DNA of 64,000 nt from Streptomyces sp. A0958. GTDB lineage: Bacteria; Actinomycetota; Actinomycetes; Streptomycetales; Streptomycetaceae. Location: positions 62,001-126,000 of the forward strand of contig NZ_SSBK01000019.1 in assembly GCF_004795035.1 (NCBI RefSeq). The letters are read 5' to 3'. The notes under the pieces are model-generated. The model was not told the origin of the DNA. It worked only from the letters and a program-made list of their open reading frames with translations, and did not search any database. The position numbers and the translations under genes were made by a program. Shown in pieces: positions 15,357 through 22,772 of this stretch (position 1 is its first letter; the number at the start of each line of letters is the position of its first letter).

Positions 15357-16523
15357 ATGAGCAGCGTCGAGGAGTTCCGCACCGAGATCCGCGGCTGGCT
15401 GGCCGCCCGGCTCACCGGGTCCTTCGCGGGCCTGCGGGGCCGCGGCGGCCCCGGTCGCGAACACGAGGCCTTCGCCGAACGGCTGGCCTGGGAACGGCAC
15501 ATGGCCGCCGAGGGCTGGACCTGTGTGGGCTGGCCGAAGGAGCACGGCGGCCGGGGCGCGACCATCGAGCAGCAGGTCGCCTTCCACGAGGAGTACGCCC
15601 TGGCCGACGCGCCCGCGCGGGTCAACCACATCGGCGAGCAGCTGCTCGGGCCGACGCTGGTGGCCTTCGGCACACCCGAGCAGCGGGCCAGGTTCCTGCC
15701 GCCGATCGTCGCCGCCGAAGAGCTGTGGTGCCAGGGCTACAGCGAGCCCGACGCCGGCTCCGACCTGGCGAACGTACGCACCAGGGCCGAGCGGGACGGC
15801 GCGGACTGGGTCGTCACCGGGCAGAAGACCTGGACGTCACTGGCCCACGAGGCGCAGTGGTGCTTCGTGGTCGCCCGCACCGAACCGGGCTCCACGCGCC
15901 ACCGGGGCCTGTCCTACCTCCTGGTCCCGCTCGACCAGCCCGGCGTCGAAATCCGGCCCATCACCCAGCTGACCGGCACCAGCGAGTTCAACGAGGTCTT
16001 CTTCGACGGCGCCCGCACCCGAGCCGAGCACATCGTCGGCGCCCCCGGCGACGGCTGGCGCGTGGCCATGGCCACCCTCGGCTTCGAACGCGGCGTCTCC
16101 ACCCTCGGCCAGCAGGTCGGCTTCCGCCGCGAACTGGAAACCCTCATCGCCCTGGCCCGCCGCAACGGCGCCGCCTCCGACCCACTGATCCGCGACCGCC
16201 TCGCCCGCGCCTGGACCGGCCTGGAGACCATCCGCTGCAACGCCCTGCGCATGCTCGACGGCGTCGCGGCCGGCGCCCCCGGCCCCGAGGCGTCCATCGG
16301 GAAGATCTACTGGGCCACCTGGCACCGCGAACTCGGCGAACTGGCCATGAGCGTCCTGGGCGCCGGCGGGATGACCGCGCCCGCAGAGCCCTACGAACTC
16401 GACCACTGGCAGCGGCTGTTCCTCTTCTCCCGCGCCGACACCATCTACGCCGGGTCCAACGAGATCCAGCGCAACATCATCGCCGAGCGCGTCCTCGGCC
16501 TCCCCAAGGAGCTGCGCCCATGA
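15357..16523 (+). CDS. fadE30: FadE30-like acyl-CoA dehydrogenase
   Basis: A 388-residue acyl-CoA dehydrogenase. Visible are WPKEHGGRGATIEQQVAFHE, YSEPDAGSDLANVRTRA for the FAD/substrate site, VTGQKTWTSLAHEAQWC, and the C-terminal IYAGSNEIQRNIIAERVLGL. FadE30 desaturates the propionyl-CoA side chain of 5-hydroxy-HIP-CoA, the first beta-oxidation step on the C/D-ring unit. The gene order fadE30-ipdF-kstR2-fadA6 reproduces that of M. tuberculosis. The ATG is only about 5 nt after the predicted start site of the TAGATT promoter and lacks a Shine-Dalgarno sequence, so translation may be leaderless. YAGS replaces YEGT, as in the FadE31-like protein. Confidence 0.82.
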   Translation: MSSVEEFRTEIRGWLAARLTGSFAGLRGRGGPGREHEAFAERLAWERHMAAEGWTCVGWPKEHGGRGATIEQQVAFHEEYALADAPARVNHIGEQLLGPTLVAFGTPEQRARFLPPIVAAEELWCQGYSEPDAGSDLANVRTRAERDGADWVVTGQKTWTSLAHEAQWCFVVARTEPGSTRHRGLSYLLVPLDQPGVEIRPITQLTGTSEFNEVFFDGARTRAEHIVGAPGDGWRVAMATLGFERGVSTLGQQVGFRRELETLIALARRNGAASDPLIRDRLARAWTGLETIRCNALRMLDGVAAGAPGPEASIGKIYWATWHRELGELAMSVLGAGGMTAPAEPYELDHWQRLFLFSRADTIYAGSNEIQRNIIAERVLGLPKELRP

Positions 16524-17305
16524 CGACCCAGCCGGCCTATGTACCGGGCCACCACCTCCTGGACGGGCGCACCGCGGTGATCACCGCCGCCGCCGGTGCC
16601 GGAATCGGCGGCGCGACCGCCCGCAAATTCCTGGAGGAAGGTGCCCGGATCGTCATCGGCGACGCCCACGAACGCCGCCTCCGGGAGAGCGCCGCGGCGC
16701 TCGCGGAGGAGTTCGGCGCGGACCGGGTCGCCGCACTGCCCTGCGACGTCACCGACCAGGAACAGGTCGACGCCCTGTTCGCGCTCGCCGCCGAACGCCA
16801 CGGCCGGCTCGACGCCGTCGTCAACAACGCCGGCCTCGGCGGCACCGCCGACCTCGTGGACATGACCGACGAGCAGTGGGCCAAGGTCCTGGACGTCACC
16901 CTGAACGGCACCTTCCGCTGCACCCGCACCGCCCTGCGCCACTTCAAGGACAGCGCCACCGGCGGCATCGTCGTCAACAACGCCTCCGTCATCGGCTGGC
17001 GCGCCCAGCGCGGCCAGGCCCACTACGCCGCCGCGAAGGCCGGCGTCATGGCCCTCACCCGGTGCGCCGCCCTGGAGGCCGCCGACTTCGGCGTACGCGT
17101 CAACGCCGTCGCCCCGAGCCTGGCCATGCACCCGCACCTGGTGAAGGTCACCACGCCCGGACTCCTCGCCGAACTCACCGTGCGCGAGGCCTTCGGCCGG
17201 TATGCCGAACCCTGGGAGATCGCCAACGTCATCGTCTTCCTGGCCAGCGGCTACTCCTCGTACATGACGGGCGAGACCGTCTCGGTGAGCAGCCAGAGGG
17301 CGTGA
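16520..17305 (+). CDS. ipdF: IpdF-like 5-hydroxy-HIP-CoA dehydrogenase (SDR)
   Basis: A 261-residue SDR: TAAAGAGIGGATARKFLEEG as a slightly atypical cofactor loop near residue 24, CDVTD, NNAGLGGTADLVDM, NNASVIGWRAQRGQAHYAAA ahead of the catalytic Lys, and RYAEPWEIANVIVFLASGYS. It follows mycobacterial IpdF (Rv3559c) very closely in these segments. IpdF interconverts the 5-keto and 5-hydroxy forms of HIP-CoA before ring C opening. Start and stop are in four-base overlaps with fadE30 and kstR2, so the three genes are coupled. Confidence 0.85.
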   Translation: MTTQPAYVPGHHLLDGRTAVITAAAGAGIGGATARKFLEEGARIVIGDAHERRLRESAAALAEEFGADRVAALPCDVTDQEQVDALFALAAERHGRLDAVVNNAGLGGTADLVDMTDEQWAKVLDVTLNGTFRCTRTALRHFKDSATGGIVVNNASVIGWRAQRGQAHYAAAKAGVMALTRCAALEAADFGVRVNAVAPSLAMHPHLVKVTTPGLLAELTVREAFGRYAEPWEIANVIVFLASGYSSYMTGETVSVSSQRA

Positions 17306-17904
17306 CCGCGATCACCCCGCACCCCAACGCCGAACGACGCGCCGAACTCCTCGCCACCGCTGCCCGGGTCTTCGCCGAGCAGGGGTACAACGCCACCACC
17401 GTCCGCCGCATCGCGGACGCCGCCGGAATGCTCGCGGGCAGCCTCTACTACCACTTCGACTCCAAGGAGGCGATGCTCGACGAGATCCTCACCGCCTTCC
17501 TGGACGAGCTGTGGGCGTGCTACGACACCGTGCTCGCCGCCGGACTCGGCCCCCGGGAGACCCTTGGGGCGCTCGTCACCCAGTCCTTCCGGCAGATCGA
17601 CCGGCACGGCCCCGCGGTCGCCATCTACCAGAAGGAGTCCAAGCACCTCGCCGCCCAGCCGCGCTTCGCCCATCTCGCCGGGTCACAGCCGAAGTTCGAG
17701 AACGCCTGGCTGCGCACGCTGGAACGCGGCGTCGCGGAAGAGGCATTCCGGGCCGACCTCGACGTCCGGCTCGTCTACCGCTTCGTCCGCGACACCGTCT
17801 GGGTGGCCGCCTCCTGGTACCGGCCCGGCGGCACCCACAGCGCGGAGGCGATCGCCCGCCAGTACCTGTCCATGGTCCTCGCCGGCATCACCGCGCGCGC
17901 TTGA
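17302..17904 (+). CDS. kstR2: KstR2 TetR repressor of the HIP regulon
   Basis: A 200-residue TetR regulator with a GTG start overlapping the ipdF stop; AGAGGG lies just upstream. The helix-turn-helix, about residues 30-65, reads ATTVRRIADAAGMLAGSLYY then HFDSKEAML. The C-terminal part (FRADLDVRLVYRFVRDTVWV, then SWYRPGGTHSAEAIA) is nearly the KstR2 sequence I recall (Rv3557c). KstR2 represses the ring C/D genes and is released by HIP-CoA. The operators at 15,325 and 22,637 are its expected targets, so it would also control its own operon. Confidence 0.9.
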   Translation: MTAITPHPNAERRAELLATAARVFAEQGYNATTVRRIADAAGMLAGSLYYHFDSKEAMLDEILTAFLDELWACYDTVLAAGLGPRETLGALVTQSFRQIDRHGPAVAIYQKESKHLAAQPRFAHLAGSQPKFENAWLRTLERGVAEEAFRADLDVRLVYRFVRDTVWVAASWYRPGGTHSAEAIARQYLSMVLAGITARA

Positions 17905-17938
17905 CACCCCCTCACCACCCTCACTCCAAGGAGCAGTC

Positions 17939-19096
17939 ATGGCCGAGGCCTACATCATCGAAGCGGTCCGCACCCCGGTCGGCCGGCGCAAGGGCGGTCT
18001 GTCCGCCGTCCACCCCGCCGACCTCGGGGCCCATGTCATCAAGGCGCTGGTAGAGCGCGGCGGCATCGACCCGGCCGCCGTGGACGACGTCGTCTTCGGC
18101 TGCCTGGACACCGTCGGCCCCCAGGCCGGGGACATCGCCCGCACCGCCTGGCTCGCCGCCGGCCTGCCCGAGGAGGTGCCCGGCACCACCGTCGACCGGC
18201 AGTGCGGCTCCTCCCAGCAGGCCGTCCACTTCGCCGCCCAGGGCGTCATGTCCGGCACCCAGGACCTGGTCGTCGCCGGCGGCACCCAGAACATGTCGAT
18301 GATCCCGATCGCCTTCGCCAGCCGCCAGGCCGCCGAACCCCTCGGCCTCACCGACGGCCCCTACCTCGGCTCCCAGGGGTGGCGGGCCCGCTACGGCGAC
18401 GCGCCCGTCAACCAGTTCCACGGCGCCGAACTCATCGCCGAGAAGTGGGGCATCTCCCGCGAGGACATGGAGCACTTCGCGCTCCGCTCGCACCAGCGCG
18501 CCCTGCACGCCATCGACGAGGGCCGCTTCGCCCGCGAGACCGTCGCGTACGGGGACGTGACCGTCGACGAGGGGCCGCGCCGGGACACCTCGCTGGAGAA
18601 AATGGCGGGCCTCAAGCCGGTCGTGGAGGGCGGCCGGCTGACCGCGGGCGTCTCCTCGCAGGTCTCCGACGGGGCGTCCGCGCTGCTCATCGCCTCCGAG
18701 CGGGCCGTCGCCGAGCACGGCCTGACGCCCCGGGCCCGCATTCACCACCTCTCGGTGCGCGGTGAGGACCCGATCCGGATGCTCTCCGCACCCATCCCGG
18801 CGACCGCGTACGCGCTGAAGAAGGCCGGCATGTCCATCGGCGACATGGACCTGGTGGAGATCAACGAGGCGTTCGCCCCGGTCGTCCTGGCCTGGCTGAA
18901 GGAGACCGGCGCCGACCCGGACAAGGTCAACGTCAACGGCGGCGCCATCGCCCTCGGCCACCCGCTCGGCGCCACCGGCACCAAGCTGATGACGACCCTC
19001 CTGCACGAGTTGGAGCGCACCGGCGGCCGCTACGGCCTCCAGACCATGTGCGAGGGCGGCGGCCAGGCCAACGTGACGATCATCGAACGCCTCTGA
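17939..19096 (+). CDS. fadA6: FadA6-like thiolase
   Basis: A 385-residue thiolase II. The nucleophile Cys89 lies in TVDRQCGSSQQAVHFA; NEAFAPV, the His in NGGAIALGHPLGATG near residue 340, and the second Cys in MCEGGGQAN near 370 complete the active site. FadA6 removes an acetyl-CoA unit from a HIP-derived beta-ketoacyl-CoA, and it follows kstR2 as in mycobacteria. I start at the ATG at 17939, which has AAGGAG 6 nt upstream; the longer in-frame extension runs into kstR2. The gene ends against ipdC with a short hairpin between them. Confidence 0.88.
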   Translation: MAEAYIIEAVRTPVGRRKGGLSAVHPADLGAHVIKALVERGGIDPAAVDDVVFGCLDTVGPQAGDIARTAWLAAGLPEEVPGTTVDRQCGSSQQAVHFAAQGVMSGTQDLVVAGGTQNMSMIPIAFASRQAAEPLGLTDGPYLGSQGWRARYGDAPVNQFHGAELIAEKWGISREDMEHFALRSHQRALHAIDEGRFARETVAYGDVTVDEGPRRDTSLEKMAGLKPVVEGGRLTAGVSSQVSDGASALLIASERAVAEHGLTPRARIHHLSVRGEDPIRMLSAPIPATAYALKKAGMSIGDMDLVEINEAFAPVVLAWLKETGADPDKVNVNGGAIALGHPLGATGTKLMTTLLHELERTGGRYGLQTMCEGGGQANVTIIERL

Positions 19097-19114
19097 GGGG
19101 CGGGGCGGACCGGA

Positions 19115-19148
19115 CCGGGGGCACGCCGCGCGAGCAGCGCGCCCCCGG
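19115..19148. terminator. hairpin between convergent fadA6 and ipdC
   Basis: CCGGGGGC (19115-19122) and GCCCCCGG (19141-19148) are perfect complements, with a further GCGC/GCGC pairing inside the loop. It lies in the 61-nt gap between converging genes. Confidence 0.55.
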
Positions 19149-19157
19149 CGCCCGGGG

Positions 19158-20225
19158 TCAGGCGGCCCCCGGCAGCGACTTCAGTGTCGCCCGCGCCTCA
19201 TCCATGATCCGCTCGACCAGTTCCGCGCAGGACGGCAGGTCCTCGATCAGGCCGGCCACCTGGCCCGAGGCCATCACGCCGATGTCCGTGCGGCCCTCGA
19301 CCAGTGAGGCCTTGAGCAGCATCGGGGTGTTGGCGGCCAGCAGCACCTGACTCCAGGACAGGTCCTTGCCGTGCTTCATCGCGAGCCCGTCGCGCACGAG
19401 CTGCGGCCAGCTCGCACCGGACTCGCGGCGGAACGCCGAGGCGTGCCGCAGCGCCCGCAGCAGTGAGGCGGCGCGGCCGGAGCGCTCCAGCGAGTCGACC
19501 ATGGCGGTCCGCAGCATGCGGTGCGGCAGGCCGTCCACCTGGGTGGTGACCGTGACGTCCTTGACGGTGGCGGCCAGGTACTTCGCCTTCACCGGGTCCG
19601 GGACGGTGCTGTCGGAGGTGAGCAGGAAGCGCGTGCCCATCCCGATCCCGGCCGCCCCGTAGGCGAGGGCCGCGACCAGGCCGCGGCCGTCGTGGAAGCC
19701 GCCCGCCGCGATCACCGGGATGCCCACGGCGTCCACGACCTGGGGGAGCAGCACCGTGGTGGCCACCTCGCCCGTGTGGCCGCCGCCCTCGCCGCCCTGG
19801 ACCATCACCGCGTCCGCACCCCACGCCGCGACCTTCTCCGCGTGCCGGCGGGCGCCGACGGAGGGGATGACGACGACACCGGCGTCCTTGAGGCGGGCGA
19901 TCAGCTCCTTGGAGGGGGCGAGCGCGAAGGACGCCACCCGCACCCCCTCCTCGATCATGATCCGCACCCGCTCGCCCGCGTCGCCCGCGTCCGCCCGCAG
20001 ATTGACGCCGAACGGGGCGTTTGTGCGGGACTTGACCTCGCGGATCGCCGCCCGCAACTGCTCGACGGTCATCGTCGCGGAGGCCAGGACGCCGAGCGCC
20101 CCCGCCTCGGCGGACGCGGAGACGAGCCGGGGGCCGGCCACCCAGCCCATGCCCGTCTGCACGATCGGGTACCGCACCCCGGTCAGCTCGGTGAGCGCGG
20201 TCGGCATCGGCGCGGGCCCGGTCAT
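19158..20225 (-). CDS. ipdC: IpdC-like flavin enzyme (nitronate monooxygenase family)
   Basis: A 355-residue TIM-barrel FMN protein of the nitronate monooxygenase/enoyl reductase family. It shows VRYPIVQTGMGWVAGPRLVS at the N-terminus, GADAVMVQGGEGGGHTGE for phosphate and active-site contacts near residue 145, PVIAAGGFHDGRG, and GIGMGTRFL. In HIP catabolism IpdC acts as a reductase/desaturase on the ring C/D acyl-CoA to give the substrate of EchA20. The start overlaps the ipdB stop in ATGA, and echA20-ipdA-ipdB-ipdC is the mycobacterial order, so the assignment is strong by synteny as well as by sequence. Confidence 0.85.
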   Translation of the reverse strand: MTGPAPMPTALTELTGVRYPIVQTGMGWVAGPRLVSASAEAGALGVLASATMTVEQLRAAIREVKSRTNAPFGVNLRADAGDAGERVRIMIEEGVRVASFALAPSKELIARLKDAGVVVIPSVGARRHAEKVAAWGADAVMVQGGEGGGHTGEVATTVLLPQVVDAVGIPVIAAGGFHDGRGLVAALAYGAAGIGMGTRFLLTSDSTVPDPVKAKYLAATVKDVTVTTQVDGLPHRMLRTAMVDSLERSGRAASLLRALRHASAFRRESGASWPQLVRDGLAMKHGKDLSWSQVLLAANTPMLLKASLVEGRTDIGVMASGQVAGLIEDLPSCAELVERIMDEARATLKSLPGAA

Positions 20226-20995
20226 GCCGGGACCTCCCGCTCGCGCAGCCCCTTCGGGTCGATGACCTCGCGGATGAGGCGCAGTTCGGCCTCGGTGGGC
20301 TCCCGGGTGAGCGGCACGTCGTCGGGGACGGACAGGGCGAAGCCGGTGGCCTCGGCGACCTGTTCGACGGCGACCCCGGGGTGCAGGGAGCGGATGCGCA
20401 TGGTGCGGTCGGGGGTCTCGAAGTCGAAGACGCCCAGGTTGGTGATGACGCCCGGGATGCGGTGGTAGCGGGTCGCGGACGGACCGGCCGCCGCCGCCCG
20501 GTCGTAGCCGACGCCGCTCACCATGTCCACGTGCTCCACGAAGACCCGCGCCGAGTGCTTGGGCACCCAGTAACTCGTAGGGTTGTTCAGGGTGTTCACC
20601 GGCGCCCCGCGCACCCCGAGCAGCTGGCGCGTGGGCCGGGCCCAGTCGCCGATGCAGGAGATGTTCTGGTTGCCGTGCCGGTCGAGCTGGCTGGCGCCCA
20701 TCATCACGTGCCGGCGGCCGGTGGCGGTGAGCGTCAGGTGCTGGCGGAACGGCAGCCAGCCCTCGACGTACCCCGGCCGCGCGCCGACCGCCGGCGTGTC
20801 GCCCATCAGCAGGGCCTCCCCGTCGGTCAGCAGCAGGGTCGGCGAGAAGGTCAGCTTCGCCAGGCGGGCGCCGATCGCGGGGACGGTGCCCATCGGGCTG
20901 GCGAGGACCTCGCCGGCGTCCCGCCACGCCTCGGCGCACGCCACCACGCAGTACTCGGCGCGGCTGGCCGGCGCGGCGGTCTCGGTGCGGCTCAT
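20222..20995 (-). CDS. ipdB: IpdB, beta subunit of the ring C hydrolase
   Basis: A 257-residue protein of the CoA-transferase beta type. Visible are ASPMGTVPAIGARLAKLTFS, LLLTDGEALLMGDTPAVG, GRRHVMMGASQLDRHGN, and the C-terminal RIRSLHPGVAVEQVAEATGF. IpdAB is a CoA-transferase-like enzyme that hydrolytically opens ring C of COCHEA-CoA rather than transferring CoA. It is coupled to ipdA (ATGA overlap at its start) and ipdC (ATGA at its stop). Confidence 0.88.
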   Translation of the reverse strand: MSRTETAAPASRAEYCVVACAEAWRDAGEVLASPMGTVPAIGARLAKLTFSPTLLLTDGEALLMGDTPAVGARPGYVEGWLPFRQHLTLTATGRRHVMMGASQLDRHGNQNISCIGDWARPTRQLLGVRGAPVNTLNNPTSYWVPKHSARVFVEHVDMVSGVGYDRAAAAGPSATRYHRIPGVITNLGVFDFETPDRTMRIRSLHPGVAVEQVAEATGFALSVPDDVPLTREPTEAELRLIREVIDPKGLREREVPA

Positions 20996-21861
20996 GCTTC
21001 CTCCTCCTGGTGGAACGCGGTGACGGCGGCCTGGTAGGCGGCTTCGTCCCCGGACAGGAACCGTGCGACGAACGCGGGCCAGGCCTCGGGGTCCCGTGCC
21101 GCCCGCACGTAGGCGCGCTGGAAGGACTCGTCGCGGTCGTGGTCGGGCACGCAGGAGGTGAAGTGCGCGCCGTTCGGCGTCTCGACGACCCCGTCCACGA
21201 ACAGCCGCTTCACCAGCAGCGTCTGCGGCCCGTGCTCCTTGAGCAGGTCCGCCGTCTCCACGATCCGCTCGCAGGAGACGTACGCCCGGTCCGCGGCCTC
21301 GCAGAACAGGTCGTCGAAGTACGGGTCGGGGCCCAGGTACTGGCCGTTGCCCTGCGCGTCGCAGCGGTTGAGGTGGACCAGGGCCGCGTCGAGCCGCAGC
21401 GCCGGCGCCGCGACCAGCTTCTCCCCGTCCTCGTACGGCGAGGTGACCGTGCGCAGGGCCGGGTTGACCTCCATCAGGTCCGAGCCGAGACCGGCGCGCA
21501 CCGGCATGAACGGCAGCCGCTGGGCGCCCGCCGTCAGGCCCCACATCATCATCGCCTCGTCCAGCTCGACCATCTCGAACGCGCCGCGCTGCCGGGCCGC
21601 CGTGAAGTGCGGCTCCAGCGGGACCGAGTCGAGCGTGCCGAACGCCGCGACCAGCTTGCGGATCTTCCCGGCCGCCGCGAGCAGGCCGACGTCCGGCCCG
21701 CCGTACGAGACCACGGTCAGATCGGTGACGTCCGACCTCAGCAGCGCCCTGACCAGGGCCATCGGTTTGCGGCGTGAGCCCCAGCCGCCGATGCCGACCG
21801 TCATGCCGCTCTCCAGCCGGCCGACGACGTCGTCGGCCGTCATCGTCTTGTCCTGTGTCAC
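20992..21861 (-). CDS. ipdA: IpdA, alpha subunit of the ring C hydrolase
   Basis: A 289-residue CoA-transferase alpha-type subunit. The N-terminal GMTVGIGGWGSRRKPMALVR and SDVTDLTVVSYGGPDVGLL are near copies of mycobacterial IpdA, as are LPFMPVRAGLGSDLMEVN, LGPDPYFDDLF and GAHFTSC near the C-terminus. I take the GTG at 21861 as start because it overlaps the echA20 stop (GTGA) and reproduces the family N-terminus; an ATG at 21843 would remove only six residues. With IpdB it opens ring C. Confidence 0.88.
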   Translation of the reverse strand: MTQDKTMTADDVVGRLESGMTVGIGGWGSRRKPMALVRALLRSDVTDLTVVSYGGPDVGLLAAAGKIRKLVAAFGTLDSVPLEPHFTAARQRGAFEMVELDEAMMMWGLTAGAQRLPFMPVRAGLGSDLMEVNPALRTVTSPYEDGEKLVAAPALRLDAALVHLNRCDAQGNGQYLGPDPYFDDLFCEAADRAYVSCERIVETADLLKEHGPQTLLVKRLFVDGVVETPNGAHFTSCVPDHDRDESFQRAYVRAARDPEAWPAFVARFLSGDEAAYQAAVTAFHQEEEA

Positions 21862-22613
21862 GCCTGCTGCTCCTTGTCCGTGCCGAAGGTGTCGCGCACC
21901 CGGTCGGCCACTCCGCTGAGATTGGCCTCGAAGGTGAAGCCCTGCTCGAAGCGGTAGCTGCGGCGTACGTCGACGGGGTCGATGCCGTTGATGGCGGCCT
22001 TGGCCAGCCGGATCAGATATCCGTCCTTGGCGGCGATCTCCCCGGCCAGGGCGAGGGCGGCCGCGGCCAGCCGGTCGCGCGGGACGACGCTCCACACCGA
22101 TCCGTGCCGGTGCAGCTCGTGGGCCGTCACCGTGCGGGAGGTGTAGTACAGCGTCCGCATCAGGTGCTGCGGGACCAGCCGGGCCAGATGCGTGGCCGCG
22201 CCGAGCGCGCCCCGGTCCAGCTCGGGCAGGCCGAAGGTCGCGTCCTCACTGGCCACGATCGCGTCCGCGTTGCCCACCAGGCCGATGCCGCCGCCCAGGC
22301 AGAAGCCGTGTACGGCGGCGACCACCGGGACCTCGCAGTCGTAGACCGCCGCGAACGCCTCGTAGCAGCCCCGGTTGGCGCCGATCAGCGCATCGGGCCC
22401 GGTCGCGCGCTGCATCTCCTTGATGTCCACGCCCGCGTTGAAGCCGCGGCCTTCGGCGGTGAGGACCACGCACCGGACGTCCGGGTCGGCCCCGGCGGCC
22501 CGGACCGCGGCGGCGAGGTCGTACCAGCCCCGCACGGGCAGGGCGTTGACCGGGGGGAAGTCCACGGTGACGAGGGCGATGCCCTCTTCCGGGACGGAGG
22601 TGGAGACACCCAT
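21858..22613 (-). CDS. echA20: EchA20, ring D hydrolase of HIP catabolism
   Basis: A 251-residue crotonase-fold protein almost superimposable on mycobacterial EchA20: DFPPVNALPVRGWYDLAAAV, AEGRGFNAGVDIKEMQRATG for the first oxyanion loop near residue 60, VHGFCLGGGIGLVGNADAIV for the second, EDATFGLPELDRGALGAATH, and YRFEQGFTFEANLSGVAD. EchA20 hydrolyses ring D of HIEC-CoA to COCHEA-CoA, the substrate of IpdAB. It is the first gene of the echA20-ipdABC operon, and its promoter carries a KstR2-type operator. Confidence 0.9.
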   Translation of the reverse strand: MGVSTSVPEEGIALVTVDFPPVNALPVRGWYDLAAAVRAAGADPDVRCVVLTAEGRGFNAGVDIKEMQRATGPDALIGANRGCYEAFAAVYDCEVPVVAAVHGFCLGGGIGLVGNADAIVASEDATFGLPELDRGALGAATHLARLVPQHLMRTLYYTSRTVTAHELHRHGSVWSVVPRDRLAAAALALAGEIAAKDGYLIRLAKAAINGIDPVDVRRSYRFEQGFTFEANLSGVADRVRDTFGTDKEQQA

Positions 22614-22636
22614 GAGCAGATCAGCTACCTTTCCAC

Positions 22637-22660
22637 CTAACGTTTGTTTGGTTCAACGTA
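22637..22660. promoter_or_regulatory. KstR2-type operator and -10 box of echA20
   Basis: CTAACGTTTGTTTGGTTC (22637-22654) shares CTAAC and TGTTTGGT in register with the operator at 15,325, though its own dyad is weaker. On the minus strand TACGTT (complement of 22655-22660) immediately precedes it, the same -10 and the same arrangement as at the other site, so the operator would cover the echA20 start site. Confidence 0.65.
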
Positions 22661-22692
22661 GCAGTGATGCGGACGCGGCGGGAGGGCGTCAT

Positions 22693-22730
22693 ACCACTCA
22701 GTGGTGACGGACACCGCTGAGTGGTGACGG
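22693..22730. promoter_or_regulatory. perfect palindrome and 20-bp-spaced direct repeats
   Basis: ACCACTCAGTGGT (22693-22705) is a perfect 13-bp palindrome. GTGGTGACGG occurs at 22701-22710 and again at 22721-22730, exactly 20 bp (about two helical turns) apart, each preceded by CA or GA. On the minus strand the palindrome reads GAGTGGTATG 29 nt before the echA20 -10 box, close to the 28-nt geometry of the recurrent element. Confidence 0.6.
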
Positions 22731-22772
22731 CCCCCGCCCCACGCTGACCCGCCGATGGAAAGGACCCCCGTC

